A stretch of DNA of 43,439 bases from Alphaproteobacteria bacterium (GCA_020852655.1 JADZAI010000111.1:1-43439), one strand, 5' to 3'; counted from the stretch's first letter, positions 33,105 to 40,408 are shown. Notes: generated by a model from the letters alone, not told the origin. A program made the numbers and translations.

Positions 33105-33119
33105 AAGGCGAGGAATAAA

Positions 33120-33135
33120 GAATGATCATTCATTC
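33120..33135. promoter_or_regulatory. Candidate TetR operator 1
   Basis: GAATGA-TCAT-TCATTC is a perfect dyad with 6-bp arms, 16 bp upstream of the tetR start. Its form is typical of TetR autoregulatory operators. Confidence 0.6.
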
Positions 33136-33190
33136 GGTCAAGCGTGGTGTTGGCTGTGAGAAGGCGGCTTTCCAGGACGCCCAGCCAAGG

Positions 33191-33334
33191 CTGTCATGGT
33201 CCGCGCAGGCGGACCATCTACGGCTTTGGGCGCTTCGCAGTCTGAAGATATGGCGCAATAGCTTCGATTCCACCTCTATATCGTGACACGAAGGAAGCAA
33301 GGCGTGGATGGTCCGCCTGCGCGGACCATGACAG
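33191..33334. repeat. REP-like inverted doublet (144 bp)
   Basis: Two 32-bp arms (33191-33222 and 33303-33334) are inverted copies with one mismatch. Each arm is itself a hairpin, ATGGTCCGC-GCAG-GCGGACCAT in the left one. The 80 bp between is less GC-rich. This is the layout of a BIME/REP doublet or a MITE moved by a REP-type transposase; no transposase is in the window. Confidence 0.8.
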
Positions 33335-33390
33335 TTAGCTTGACCCGGATAGCCGTGCTCTTATTCCGGATTGTTGTGATGATCGTATGT

Positions 33391-33411
33391 GAATGAATGT
33401 TCACTTCATTC
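33391..33411. promoter_or_regulatory. Candidate TetR operator 2
   Basis: GAATGAA-TGTTCAC-TTCATTC, 7-bp arms with a 7-bp centre, lies 6 bp after the flavin monooxygenase stop. It shares the block TTCATTCGG with the dyad beside tetR, so one protein probably binds both. Confidence 0.55.
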
Positions 33412-33417
33412 GGCGGG

Positions 33418-34578
33418 TCATAGGGTCGAGATTTCGGCCTCCAGGTCGAGGAAGAGGCGCCCCGTCAGTTCGAGCGTCGGCGTGCCCACGAGCATGTGCT
33501 GGGTGGCGACATGGATGTCGCGGAAGCAGCGTTGCAGGCGGGAGGTTTCATAGACCGAGCTGCCGCCGCCCAGATGATACATCAGGTCCACCGCCCGGGC
33601 GGCCGAGCGCACGGCGTGGGTCGTCGCGAGGCGGAGGTCGCGCCGCTGCTCCAGCGCGACGGCGCCGGCGTGCTGGGCGGCGTGCCAGGCGGTGCCGATG
33701 GTGTCCCACAGCCAGGCGCGCGACGAGCGTACCAGCGCCTCGGCCTCGGCCAGCTTCTCCTGCGTCTCCGCGCGCTGGGCGAGCGGGCGGCGATGGCCTT
33801 CGGGCGTCTTGCCCCCGGCAAGGGCGGTGAGGGTGTCGATGGCGGCCCGCGCGAGGCCGAGCGCCACGCCGCCGATGCCGATCGCCAGCAGCCCGAAGGC
33901 CGGGAAGGCATAGAGGGGCCGGTCCAGCGGCCGGTCGACGGTCAGGCCGACGGAATAGTCGCGGTGCAGGAGGGCGGGGGGAAACTCGATATCGTTCGAG
34001 CCCGTGCCGCGCAGGCCGGAGACGTGCCAGGTGTCGTGGATCACGACCTCGGATGCCGGGCGGAAGAACATCCGCGTATGCGGCAGCATGCCGGGCAGGA
34101 CTTCGGGCTTCCCGTCCTTGTGGACGAAGCAGCCGCCCATGATCCATTTCGCATTCTGGGTGCCCGAACCCCATTGCCAGCGCCCGGCCACACGGTAGGT
34201 GCCGTCGCCCAGGTCGTCGGCGCGTCCGCGCGGGGCGAAGACGCCGCCGGTGACGATCGCCGGGCTGGAGAAGATCTCGCGGGCGGTCGCCGGCGGCAGA
34301 TAGGCCGCCGTCATCCCGCTGGTGGCGCCGATGAAGACGCACCAGGCCGCCGAACCGTCGGCAATCGCCAGCCGCTCGATCACCTCGGCGGCGGTCAGCG
34401 GATCGGCTTCGACGCCGCCATAGACGTCCGGCACCATCATCGCGAAAAGCCGCGCCTCGGCCATGCGGTGCGCGAGTTCGGCCGGCAGCCGCCGCTCGCG
34501 CTCGAATTCCGCCGCGCGTGCCTCCAGTTCCGGCGCAAAGGCCTCGGCAGCGGCGAGGAGGGCGGCGCGTGTGCTCAT
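33418..34578 (-). CDS. Acyl-CoA dehydrogenase-fold flavin monooxygenase-like protein
   Basis: A 386-residue protein of the group D flavin monooxygenase/acyl-CoA dehydrogenase-2 fold, the family of HsaA, HpaB-like and DszC-type enzymes that use reduced flavin from a partner reductase. Visible are the N-terminal helices, MVPDVYGGVEADPL, DGSAAWCVFIGATSG, VAGRWQWGSGTQNAKW (the middle beta domain), VSGLRGTGSND, and the C-terminal AARAVDLMYHLGGGSSVYETSRLQRCFRDI. The acyl-CoA dehydrogenase catalytic Glu is not apparent. No flavin reductase gene is near. It overlaps the AlkB-like gene by 4 bp (ATGA). Confidence 0.85.
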   Translation of the reverse strand: MSTRAALLAAAEAFAPELEARAAEFERERRLPAELAHRMAEARLFAMMVPDVYGGVEADPLTAAEVIERLAIADGSAAWCVFIGATSGMTAAYLPPATAREIFSSPAIVTGGVFAPRGRADDLGDGTYRVAGRWQWGSGTQNAKWIMGGCFVHKDGKPEVLPGMLPHTRMFFRPASEVVIHDTWHVSGLRGTGSNDIEFPPALLHRDYSVGLTVDRPLDRPLYAFPAFGLLAIGIGGVALGLARAAIDTLTALAGGKTPEGHRRPLAQRAETQEKLAEAEALVRSSRAWLWDTIGTAWHAAQHAGAVALEQRRDLRLATTHAVRSAARAVDLMYHLGGGSSVYETSRLQRCFRDIHVATQHMLVGTPTLELTGRLFLDLEAEISTL

Positions 34579-35237
34579 TTCGCGCGGCGGACCGTGAGGT
34601 TCAGCCGGCCGCTCTCCGGGATCGCCGGATGTGCGAAGGGAGCGGTGCCGGGAACGATCTTCTTCACGCCGTGAAACCGCATACGTCCCGCTCCGTGCAG
34701 CACCATCACGTCGCCATGGCGCAGCGTGAGCGGCACCACCGGATCGCGCCGCTTGCCGCCGCCGAGCGCGAAGACCGCGTCGGCGCCGAAGCTGAAGGAC
34801 ACGATCGGCCAGGTGAAGTCCGCTTCGTCATGGTCCTGGTGGAGGTTCAGCCTGCCGTCCGCGCCGTAGAGATTGACCAGGCAGGCGTCCGGCGCGAAGG
34901 CCGCGCCGCACTCGGCGGCGGCCGACAGGGCGGCGCTTTCCAGCGCCGCAGGAATCGGCGGCCAGGGCGTCCCTCGTTCCGGATGCGCATCGATGTAGCG
35001 ATAGCCGTGCGTATCGGAGTGCCAGCCCCAGGCGCCGCAATTCGTCATGCGGTTGATGACATAGGCGCCGGTCTTGATCTTCAGCCGGTAGGGCGGCGCG
35101 GCCGCGAAGACGCCGAGCATCGCGTCCAGAATCTCGCGGCTTTCGCGAGGGCCGATGCGGCCGTGGAATAGCGACACGCCATCGGGCAGCGCAGGCGGCG
35201 GGTCCGCGAACAGCTCGGCCTGGCGGGCGGCCGCCAT
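34575..35237 (-). CDS. alkB: AlkB-like Fe(II)/2-oxoglutarate dioxygenase
   Basis: A 220-residue dioxygenase with the full AlkB active-site set: the iron triad His133, Asp135 (HxD in LNLHQDHDE) and His189 (MRFHGVKKI), and the 2-oxoglutarate pair Arg211 and Arg217 (RLNLTVRR). This mirrors E. coli AlkB His131, Asp133, His187, Arg204 and Arg210. The nucleotide-recognition part includes CGAWGWHSDTHGYRY. E. coli AlkB removes methyl groups from 1-methyladenine and 3-methylcytosine in DNA or RNA. It is translationally coupled to the flavin monooxygenase and directly follows the unknown 324-residue gene, an unusual operon for a repair enzyme. Confidence 0.92.
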   Translation of the reverse strand: MAAARQAELFADPPPALPDGVSLFHGRIGPRESREILDAMLGVFAAAPPYRLKIKTGAYVINRMTNCGAWGWHSDTHGYRYIDAHPERGTPWPPIPAALESAALSAAAECGAAFAPDACLVNLYGADGRLNLHQDHDEADFTWPIVSFSFGADAVFALGGGKRRDPVVPLTLRHGDVMVLHGAGRMRFHGVKKIVPGTAPFAHPAIPESGRLNLTVRRAK

Positions 35238-36212
35238 TCAGCCGCGCCCGGCCCGGTGCGATTCGGCAATCGCATCCCAGGCCGCGTCGTAGATTTCGAG
35301 GTCGCGCGCCACCAGGGCGACGATGTCGGCCTCGCGGCGCAGCTCGCGCGACATTGCGAAGGGCTCCGGCTGGGTCGGCACGGTGAAGAGCGAGAGATCG
35401 ACGTCGCACACCGCCGCGACCAGTTCGACGAAAGGCCCGACCGCATCCTCGACACCCAGCGCGTCGAAACCCGAGAGCGTGTCCAGGGCCTGTGCCACCG
35501 CATCGCGCGGCAGCGCCTCGTCGACATAGAGCAGGCTCAGCCGCCGGGTCAGCGGCTCGCTCAGCATCTGGCGGTCCATCTTGTCGAGCCGCCGGACGCG
35601 TTCGACCAGACGCGCCGGGCCGGATGGATCGGTTTCGGGAACGCCGGGCAGCAGCAGGTTGTAGAGCAGGCGGAGAGGATCGGTCAGCAGCGCGATGCGG
35701 CGGACATGCGCCTCGGCCATGAAGGGTTCGTCCGCCCGCACCGAGGGCGCGCCGCAGGTGAAGACCGAACTGGCATAGCCGATCTGGTAGAAGACCTTGC
35801 GGGTGTCCTGGCCGTAGAGATGGACGTCCGGGAAGGCGATGTGGAAGCCGTCGAGGAAGGCCTGCGCGGTGAGCGATTCCTGGCCTTCGCGCATGTCGAA
35901 GGCGAACATGCGGCCCGGCACATAGGCGCGCGGCTTGGGGCGCGTGTAGAAGGTGAGCCCCGAGTCCCGCTCGGTCACACGGACGTCCACCGCCTGGCCG
36001 AGGCCCGGCCATTCCCGCGTCGAGATGGCGAAGCCGACGAGCCCGGTCTCGTGCCAGCCGGCGTCGACCATGTTGGAGTGGGTGAGCGTCGGCTCGACGA
36101 CCAGCGAGCGGCCGTCGGCCTCCACGAGGAAGCTCGGCTCTTTCGACGGATTGTCGGGCAGGAACCAGCCGGAGATCGTCTTTCCGCGGTCTTGGTCGAT
36201 GTGGAAATTCAT
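35238..36212 (-). CDS. Unknown 324-residue protein
   Basis: I do not recognise this protein. It has no signal peptide or membrane helix. The N-terminal ~100 residues (ISGWFLPDNPSKEPSF, VEADGRSLVVEPTLTH, VDVRVTERDSGLTFYTRP) look like a beta-sandwich. The middle holds FDMREGQESLTAQAF and QIGYASSVFTCGAPS. The C-terminal half is helical and leucine-rich, ending in DIVALVARDLEIYDAAWDAI. Proteins of this look occur near glycosyltransferases, which would fit its upstream neighbour, but this is only context. The stop abuts the AlkB-like start with no gap. Confidence 0.75.
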   Translation of the reverse strand: MNFHIDQDRGKTISGWFLPDNPSKEPSFLVEADGRSLVVEPTLTHSNMVDAGWHETGLVGFAISTREWPGLGQAVDVRVTERDSGLTFYTRPKPRAYVPGRMFAFDMREGQESLTAQAFLDGFHIAFPDVHLYGQDTRKVFYQIGYASSVFTCGAPSVRADEPFMAEAHVRRIALLTDPLRLLYNLLLPGVPETDPSGPARLVERVRRLDKMDRQMLSEPLTRRLSLLYVDEALPRDAVAQALDTLSGFDALGVEDAVGPFVELVAAVCDVDLSLFTVPTQPEPFAMSRELRREADIVALVARDLEIYDAAWDAIAESHRAGRG

Positions 36213-36291
36213 ACGCCCGGCCAGATGCGCGTGTCGCGCCCTGCAACGGGGACCATGCCGCCGCCCCCTTTGTCAACGCGCGCCGGCGGCC

Positions 36292-37125
36292 TCATCGGAA
36301 CAGCCGCCGGCGGACCCGCGTCCCGCGCCGCGCGATGGCCTCGCGCACGGCGGCGGTGAAGGGGAGGGCGGTATCGTCGGGCACCTCGTTGCGGTCATGG
36401 CCGCGGAAGAAGGCGTCGTCCCGCGGGTCGGCCGGGGCGACGAGGCCGCGCGACCGCTTCAACGCGAAATCCTCGCGCGACTTGACGACATAATGGTGCA
36501 GGCGGAGGCGCTGGGCCGTGAAGGGCGGGTCGAGGAGGCCGCCGGTGCGCGGAGCGACGGCCCGGCCGGTCTCCAGCACGATGGCGTGGCCGGGCCGGGG
36601 GTGCAGCAGATGCGGCGTCGTCACCCGCGCCGTCATGCGCTCCGGCCGCACGATGCATTTGAGATAGCCGTTGACGACGAAACCGTCGGGCGCGCGGTGG
36701 CGGTAATTCTCGAGCACCAGCCCCTCCGGCCGGCGGTCGAAGCCCGAACTGCCGAAGATCGTGAACGGCACGGCCAGCCCGCCATAGGCGGCGAAATCCT
36801 CCAGGATCGCCGGCAGCCTCTCGCCGCGCATCGGGATGAGGAATTCGTCGGCGTCGATGAAGGCCATCCAGCGGCTGGTGTGCGCGAAGCGGATCAGCGC
36901 ATCGCTGTAGGCGGGGAACTGGCCCTGCGGCATCGGCCAGTCGATCACGTCGATCCGCGCCGGTCCGGGGAAGGCTGCGATCTCGGCCCGCGTGTCGTCG
37001 CTGGAGCCGTTGTCGTAGAGGAAGAAGCGCTCCACCCCCAGGGCCGCGTGATGCGCCAGCCACTCGAAGATGGACGCGCCCTCGTTCTTGACGATGGCGA
37101 CGACGGCCAGACGGGCGCGAAACAT
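36292..37125 (-). CDS. Glycosyltransferase family 2/92-like protein (paralog B)
   Basis: A 277-residue GT-A-type protein with the same block order as the plus-strand gene at 31.7 kb: VAIVKNEGASIFEWLAHHAA, YDNGSSDDT, DWPMPQGQ, FIDADEF, GSSGFDRRP and LRLHHYVVKSREDF. The two share runs such as IFEWLAHHAALGV and RWMAFIDADEF. It ends in an Arg-rich tail (TRVRRRLFR). The gene is the third in the minus-strand cluster, between the diiron pair and the unknown gene. The substrate is unknown. Confidence 0.88.
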   Translation of the reverse strand: MFRARLAVVAIVKNEGASIFEWLAHHAALGVERFFLYDNGSSDDTRAEIAAFPGPARIDVIDWPMPQGQFPAYSDALIRFAHTSRWMAFIDADEFLIPMRGERLPAILEDFAAYGGLAVPFTIFGSSGFDRRPEGLVLENYRHRAPDGFVVNGYLKCIVRPERMTARVTTPHLLHPRPGHAIVLETGRAVAPRTGGLLDPPFTAQRLRLHHYVVKSREDFALKRSRGLVAPADPRDDAFFRGHDRNEVPDDTALPFTAAVREAIARRGTRVRRRLFR

Positions 37126-37211
37126 GCGCGCTGTATGGCCCGTCGCCCGCCGGCGCGCAAACGAAAGGCCATGGCGGCGGACGCCATGGCCCTGGAAGGA
37201 TCGGGCGATGC

Positions 37212-38336
37212 CTATTCGGCGGCGAGCAGAGTCGCGCCGAAGCCGCCGGCGCCGTTGATCTGCTGGAGGTAGCGGATGCCCTGTTCGGCGATGTCGTCGC
37301 CGACCATGCGCTCGCCCTCGCCGTGCAGCTCGGCCATGTCGACGAAGGCGGCATAGACGGCGCGGGTGCGGTCGGTGATGATGCCGGCCTTCAGCAGCGT
37401 CTTGATCAGCACACGGAAGATCGAGGTGGAATCCTTCAGCCGCTCGCGGATCTTGGCGTTGGTGAAGCTCTCCATGACGGCGCCCTGGACCCAGTTCCAG
37501 TCGAGGCCGAACTCGGCGTAGATCGTCTTCTTCTGCTCGGGATTGCCGAGGTTGAAGAGGAGGCCCTGGAAGACCTGGGCGGCCCAGTCCTCGATGAGGT
37601 TGCGCTCGGCTTCCGAAAGATGCGGGATGGTGCGGTCGGCCCAGATCTTGCCGAATTTGTGGTGGAAGGCCTCGTCGGTCATGACGAGCTGCATCAGCTT
37701 CACCATCAACGGATCGCGGCCGTAGGTGTACATGGTCGCGAAGGCGCCCATCGCGAGGCCCTCGACCAGCATCTGCATGCCGACGAGCTTTTTCCAGACA
37801 TAGGGGCTGGAGACCATCTCGGTGAGGAGATTGCCGAGGGCGGGGCCGACGGGCAGCGGCTTGCCCCAGCGGGCCTGGATGTATTTCGTGAAGCCGGTGA
37901 CGTGGCGGGCCTCTTCGCGCGTCTGGTTGGCGGCGTATTCCTGCGCGCCCGGGTCCTTCAGCACATGGCAGAGCGAGGCGGAGAGCGAGAGCGCGCCCTG
38001 TTCGCCGTGCAGGATGGAGGAGAGCGACCAGCGGACGGATTCGTTGACGAGGCGGATCTTCTGCTTCTCGTCGAGCCGGTCGGCGACCGCCGTTTGCAGC
38101 TCCATGTTCATCTTCGGCGGCATCAGATACTCGGTCTCGAGATCGAACGGCGCCGAGAAGTCGATGTATTTGGTGTCGAGCGGGTCCCAGAAATGGTCGT
38201 GGGTCGCCGAGATGATCTTGTCGAAGGCGGTCGAGCGCCTACCGTAGCGCTCGACGTCCATCATCGCGGGGAAGTCACTGGGGTCGGCCGCGTCGTAGGC
38301 CGGGTCCTTGGTGATGTTGCTCATGCCGTCGGCCAT
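37212..38336 (-). CDS. Ferritin-like diiron protein (second of tandem pair)
   Basis: A helical, ferritin-like protein of about 374 residues with the complete two-iron ligand pattern seen in its neighbour: HGEQGALS, REEARHV, LVEGLAMG and DEAFHHKFG, that is E-x29-E-x2-H twice. Such sites occur in R2-like proteins, bacterial multicomponent monooxygenases and AurF-type N-oxygenases; which reaction applies is unknown. It is about two-thirds identical by eye to the preceding gene and lies 11 bp after it. ATG 38336 is preferred because AGGGG lies upstream; ATG 38324 (MSNITK) aligns better with the paralog and is the alternative. Confidence 0.85.
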   Translation of the reverse strand: MADGMSNITKDPAYDAADPSDFPAMMDVERYGRRSTAFDKIISATHDHFWDPLDTKYIDFSAPFDLETEYLMPPKMNMELQTAVADRLDEKQKIRLVNESVRWSLSSILHGEQGALSLSASLCHVLKDPGAQEYAANQTREEARHVTGFTKYIQARWGKPLPVGPALGNLLTEMVSSPYVWKKLVGMQMLVEGLAMGAFATMYTYGRDPLMVKLMQLVMTDEAFHHKFGKIWADRTIPHLSEAERNLIEDWAAQVFQGLLFNLGNPEQKKTIYAEFGLDWNWVQGAVMESFTNAKIRERLKDSTSIFRVLIKTLLKAGIITDRTRAVYAAFVDMAELHGEGERMVGDDIAEQGIRYLQQINGAGGFGATLLAAE

Positions 38337-38347
38337 GGCGCGCGCCC

Positions 38348-39463
38348 CTATTCCGCCGCCAGAAGCTGCGGGCCGAGCAGGCTCTTTCCGCCGTTGAGCT
38401 GGATGAGGTAGCGGATGCCTTCCTCGGCGATGTCGTCGCCGATCATGCGGTCGCCCTCGGCATGGAGTTCGGCCATGTCGAGGAAGGCGGCGTAGTTGCC
38501 GCGGGTGCGGTCGGTGATGATGCCGGCCTTCAGCAAGGTCTTCACGAGGACGCGGAAGATGTTGGAGGCGTCCTGCATGTCCTTGCGCATCGCCTCGTCG
38601 GTCAGCGCCTCCATGAAGGCCTGCTGGCACCACACGGGATCGAGGCCGAGCTCCTGGTAGATCCAGGTCTTCTGGTCGGGGCTGGCGAGGTTGTAGATGA
38701 GGACGTTGAAGACCTGCCAGGCCCAGTCCTCGATCTGCTCGTGCTCGCCCTTCGAGAGGTGAGGAATGGTGCGGTCGGCCCAGATCTTCCCGAATTTGTG
38801 GTGGAAGGCCTCGTCGGTCATGACGAGCTGCATCAGCTTCACCAGAAGCGGGTCGCGGCCTTCCTTGTACATCGAGGCGAAGGCGCCCATGGCGAGGCCC
38901 TCGACCAGCATCTGCATGCCGACGATCTTCTTCCAGACGAGGGGCGAGAGGACGAGCTCGGTGAGGAGGTCGCCGAGCGCCGGGCCGACCGGGCGCGGCT
39001 TGCCCCAGCGGGCCTTCACGTAGCGGCTGAAGGCCGTGACGTGGCGGGCCTCTTCGCGGGTCTGGTTGGCGGCGTATTCCTGGGCGCCGGGGTCGCGCAG
39101 GATGTGGCAGAGCGAGGCGGAGAGGGCGAGGGCGCCCTGCTCGCCATGCAGGATCGACGACATCGACCAGAGCGTGTTCAGGTTGACCAGCTTCACCTTG
39201 CCGCGCTCGTCGAGCTTGTCGGCGATGGCGGTCTTGAAGTCGGGCGAGGAATTGGGGTCGACGAGATAGTCCTTCTCGAGGTCCCAGGGCGCGGTGAAGT
39301 CGATATATTTGGCGTCCAGCGGATCCCAGAAATGGTCGTGGGTCGCCGAGATGATCTTGTCGAAGGCGGTCGAGCGCTGGCCATAGCGATCGACATCCAT
39401 CATCGCCGGGAAGTCGTTCGGGTCGACGGCGTTATAGGCCGGGTCCTTGGTGATGTTCGGCAC
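38348..39463 (-). CDS. Ferritin-like diiron protein (first of tandem pair)
   Basis: A 371-residue protein of the ferritin-like superfamily. Counting from the GTG start, the predicted iron ligands are Glu108, Glu138, His141, Glu188, Glu218 and His221, with identical 30-residue spacing in each half. There is no signal peptide. The N-terminal DKIISATHDHFWDPLD is shared with the neighbour. GTG 39463 is set by GGGAGA six bases upstream; the frame also opens at TTG 39499, which has no ribosome site. The gene is first in the minus-strand cluster, behind a perfect dyad operator and divergent from zur. Confidence 0.87.
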   Translation of the reverse strand: MPNITKDPAYNAVDPNDFPAMMDVDRYGQRSTAFDKIISATHDHFWDPLDAKYIDFTAPWDLEKDYLVDPNSSPDFKTAIADKLDERGKVKLVNLNTLWSMSSILHGEQGALALSASLCHILRDPGAQEYAANQTREEARHVTAFSRYVKARWGKPRPVGPALGDLLTELVLSPLVWKKIVGMQMLVEGLAMGAFASMYKEGRDPLLVKLMQLVMTDEAFHHKFGKIWADRTIPHLSKGEHEQIEDWAWQVFNVLIYNLASPDQKTWIYQELGLDPVWCQQAFMEALTDEAMRKDMQDASNIFRVLVKTLLKAGIITDRTRGNYAAFLDMAELHAEGDRMIGDDIAEEGIRYLIQLNGGKSLLGPQLLAAE

Positions 39464-39560
39464 GTGAGTTCTCCCGTTCTCGCTCTGGCTCGTTCCCAAA
39501 CCTGGGACGATTGACGATTTCGTTCAGCTTGCTCGCAAATCTGACGGCCGGGCAAGTGAA

Positions 39561-39580
39561 AAGTGACGCTGTCGTCACTT
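39561..39580. promoter_or_regulatory. Perfect dyad operator between the diiron genes and zur
   Basis: AAGTGACG-CTGT-CGTCACTT has 8-bp perfect arms and a 4-bp spacer. It lies 98 bp before the first diiron gene and 57 bp before zur. It does not look like a Zur box (TGTTATNNNATAACA-like), so another regulator, perhaps of the TetR or GntR type, is likely. Confidence 0.65.
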
Positions 39581-39637
39581 ATGTGATCAGCGCTTCGCTC
39601 TGGACCGCGCGGCCGGCCGTGCCCACATTGCCGGGCC

Positions 39638-40093
39638 ATGACCGCGCATGATCACGCCTCCTGCCAGCACACGGCGCGCAGCGCGGCGGAGCGCCTGGCG
39701 GCGGCGCGCGGCGTGCGCCTGACCGACAGCCGCGCCCGGGTGCTGGAGATCGTCGCCGAAAGCCACAAGCCGGTCGGGGCCTATGACATCCTCCAGCGTC
39801 TTGCGGGCGAGCGGGGCCGGGCGGCGCCGCCGACGGTCTATCGGGCTCTCGCCTTCCTGGTGGACCAGGGCTTCGTCCACCGGATCGACTCGCTGAATGC
39901 CTTCGTCGCCTGCTTCGATCCCGAGCGGGCCCATGATGCGGGCTTCCTGATCTGCGAGAAGTGCCGGACCGTCCAGGAGGTGGCCGATCCGGCGCTCGGC
40001 GCGGCGGTCAAGTCCGCCGTTGCCGCCAGCGGCTTCCGGCCGCGCCGGGTCGTGGTGGAGATCAGCGGGCTGTGCGCGGAGTGCGCGGTCTGA
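39638..40093 (+). CDS. zur: Fur-family regulator, probably Zur
   Basis: A Fur-superfamily regulator of 151 residues. It shows the winged helix (VRLTDSRARVLEIVAESHKPVGAYDIL split at about 27-53; PPTVYRALAFLVDQGFVHRIDSLNAFVAC), the metal-binding Cys pairs C-E-K-C and C-A-E-C, and an extra N-terminal His/Cys segment (MTAHDHASCQH). Lack of the Fur HHDH cluster and the AYDIL-type segment favour Zur, which represses zinc uptake when zinc is plentiful. No znu genes are in the window. Confidence 0.85.
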   Translation: MTAHDHASCQHTARSAAERLAAARGVRLTDSRARVLEIVAESHKPVGAYDILQRLAGERGRAAPPTVYRALAFLVDQGFVHRIDSLNAFVACFDPERAHDAGFLICEKCRTVQEVADPALGAAVKSAVAASGFRPRRVVVEISGLCAECAV

Positions 40094-40169
40094 TCAGCGC
40101 CTATCCATTGCGCTCTTGAGGCGCCTGCCCGACACGAAATCGTCGCTGCCCTGCACGGCCCAAATCTGT

Positions 40170-40194
40170 CATCGCCGGACTCGTTCCGGCGATG
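40170..40194. repeat. REP-like palindrome
   Basis: CATCGCCGGA-CTCGT-TCCGGCGATG, a perfect 10-bp stem with a 5-nt loop, 77 bp after zur. It is of the type found many times in alphaproteobacterial intergenic DNA. No U-run follows, so it is not an ordinary terminator. Confidence 0.7.
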
Positions 40195-40261
40195 GCACGT
40201 GGGGGGTTGGGCTGAGAACCCGACACCGAACTGGACAGCCGAGGGGCGCAGACGCCGGCCA

Positions 40262-40408
40262 CCCTGTCCTCCCCCCGGTGAGTCGGCGAAGCCGCCGAGA
40301 CCGGGGATCCATGCCTGAGACTCTCAGGCAAACCGGCGATCCTTCAACCTCTCAGGCATGGATCCCCCGGTCCGGGCGCCTGCGGCGGCCGGCCGGAGGA
40401 GGACAGGG
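40262..40408. repeat. Inverted-repeat element with alternative hairpins (147 bp)
   Basis: The outer ends CCCTGTCCTCC and GGAGGACAGGG are inverted. An inner perfect 18-bp repeat pairs 40303-40320 with 40350-40367. In addition GCCTGAGA-C-TCTCAGGC (40313-40329) is a compact palindrome that competes for the same arm. The whole resembles a REP doublet or small non-coding mobile element. Confidence 0.75.

Larger units (their letters stand above)
33105..33417. other. 313-bp intergenic region: tetR operators and a REP-like doublet
   Basis: No gene. It holds a 16-bp dyad next to tetR, a 144-bp inverted-repeat element in the middle and a second 21-bp dyad near the flavin monooxygenase end. No other open frame has a ribosome site. 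Confidence 0.7.

Noticed and set aside
40101..40331. A 76-codon minus-strand ORF after zur
   Set aside because: It translates the REP-like repeats (phrases such as IAGTSPAMT), has no ribosome site and is a known kind of false gene.
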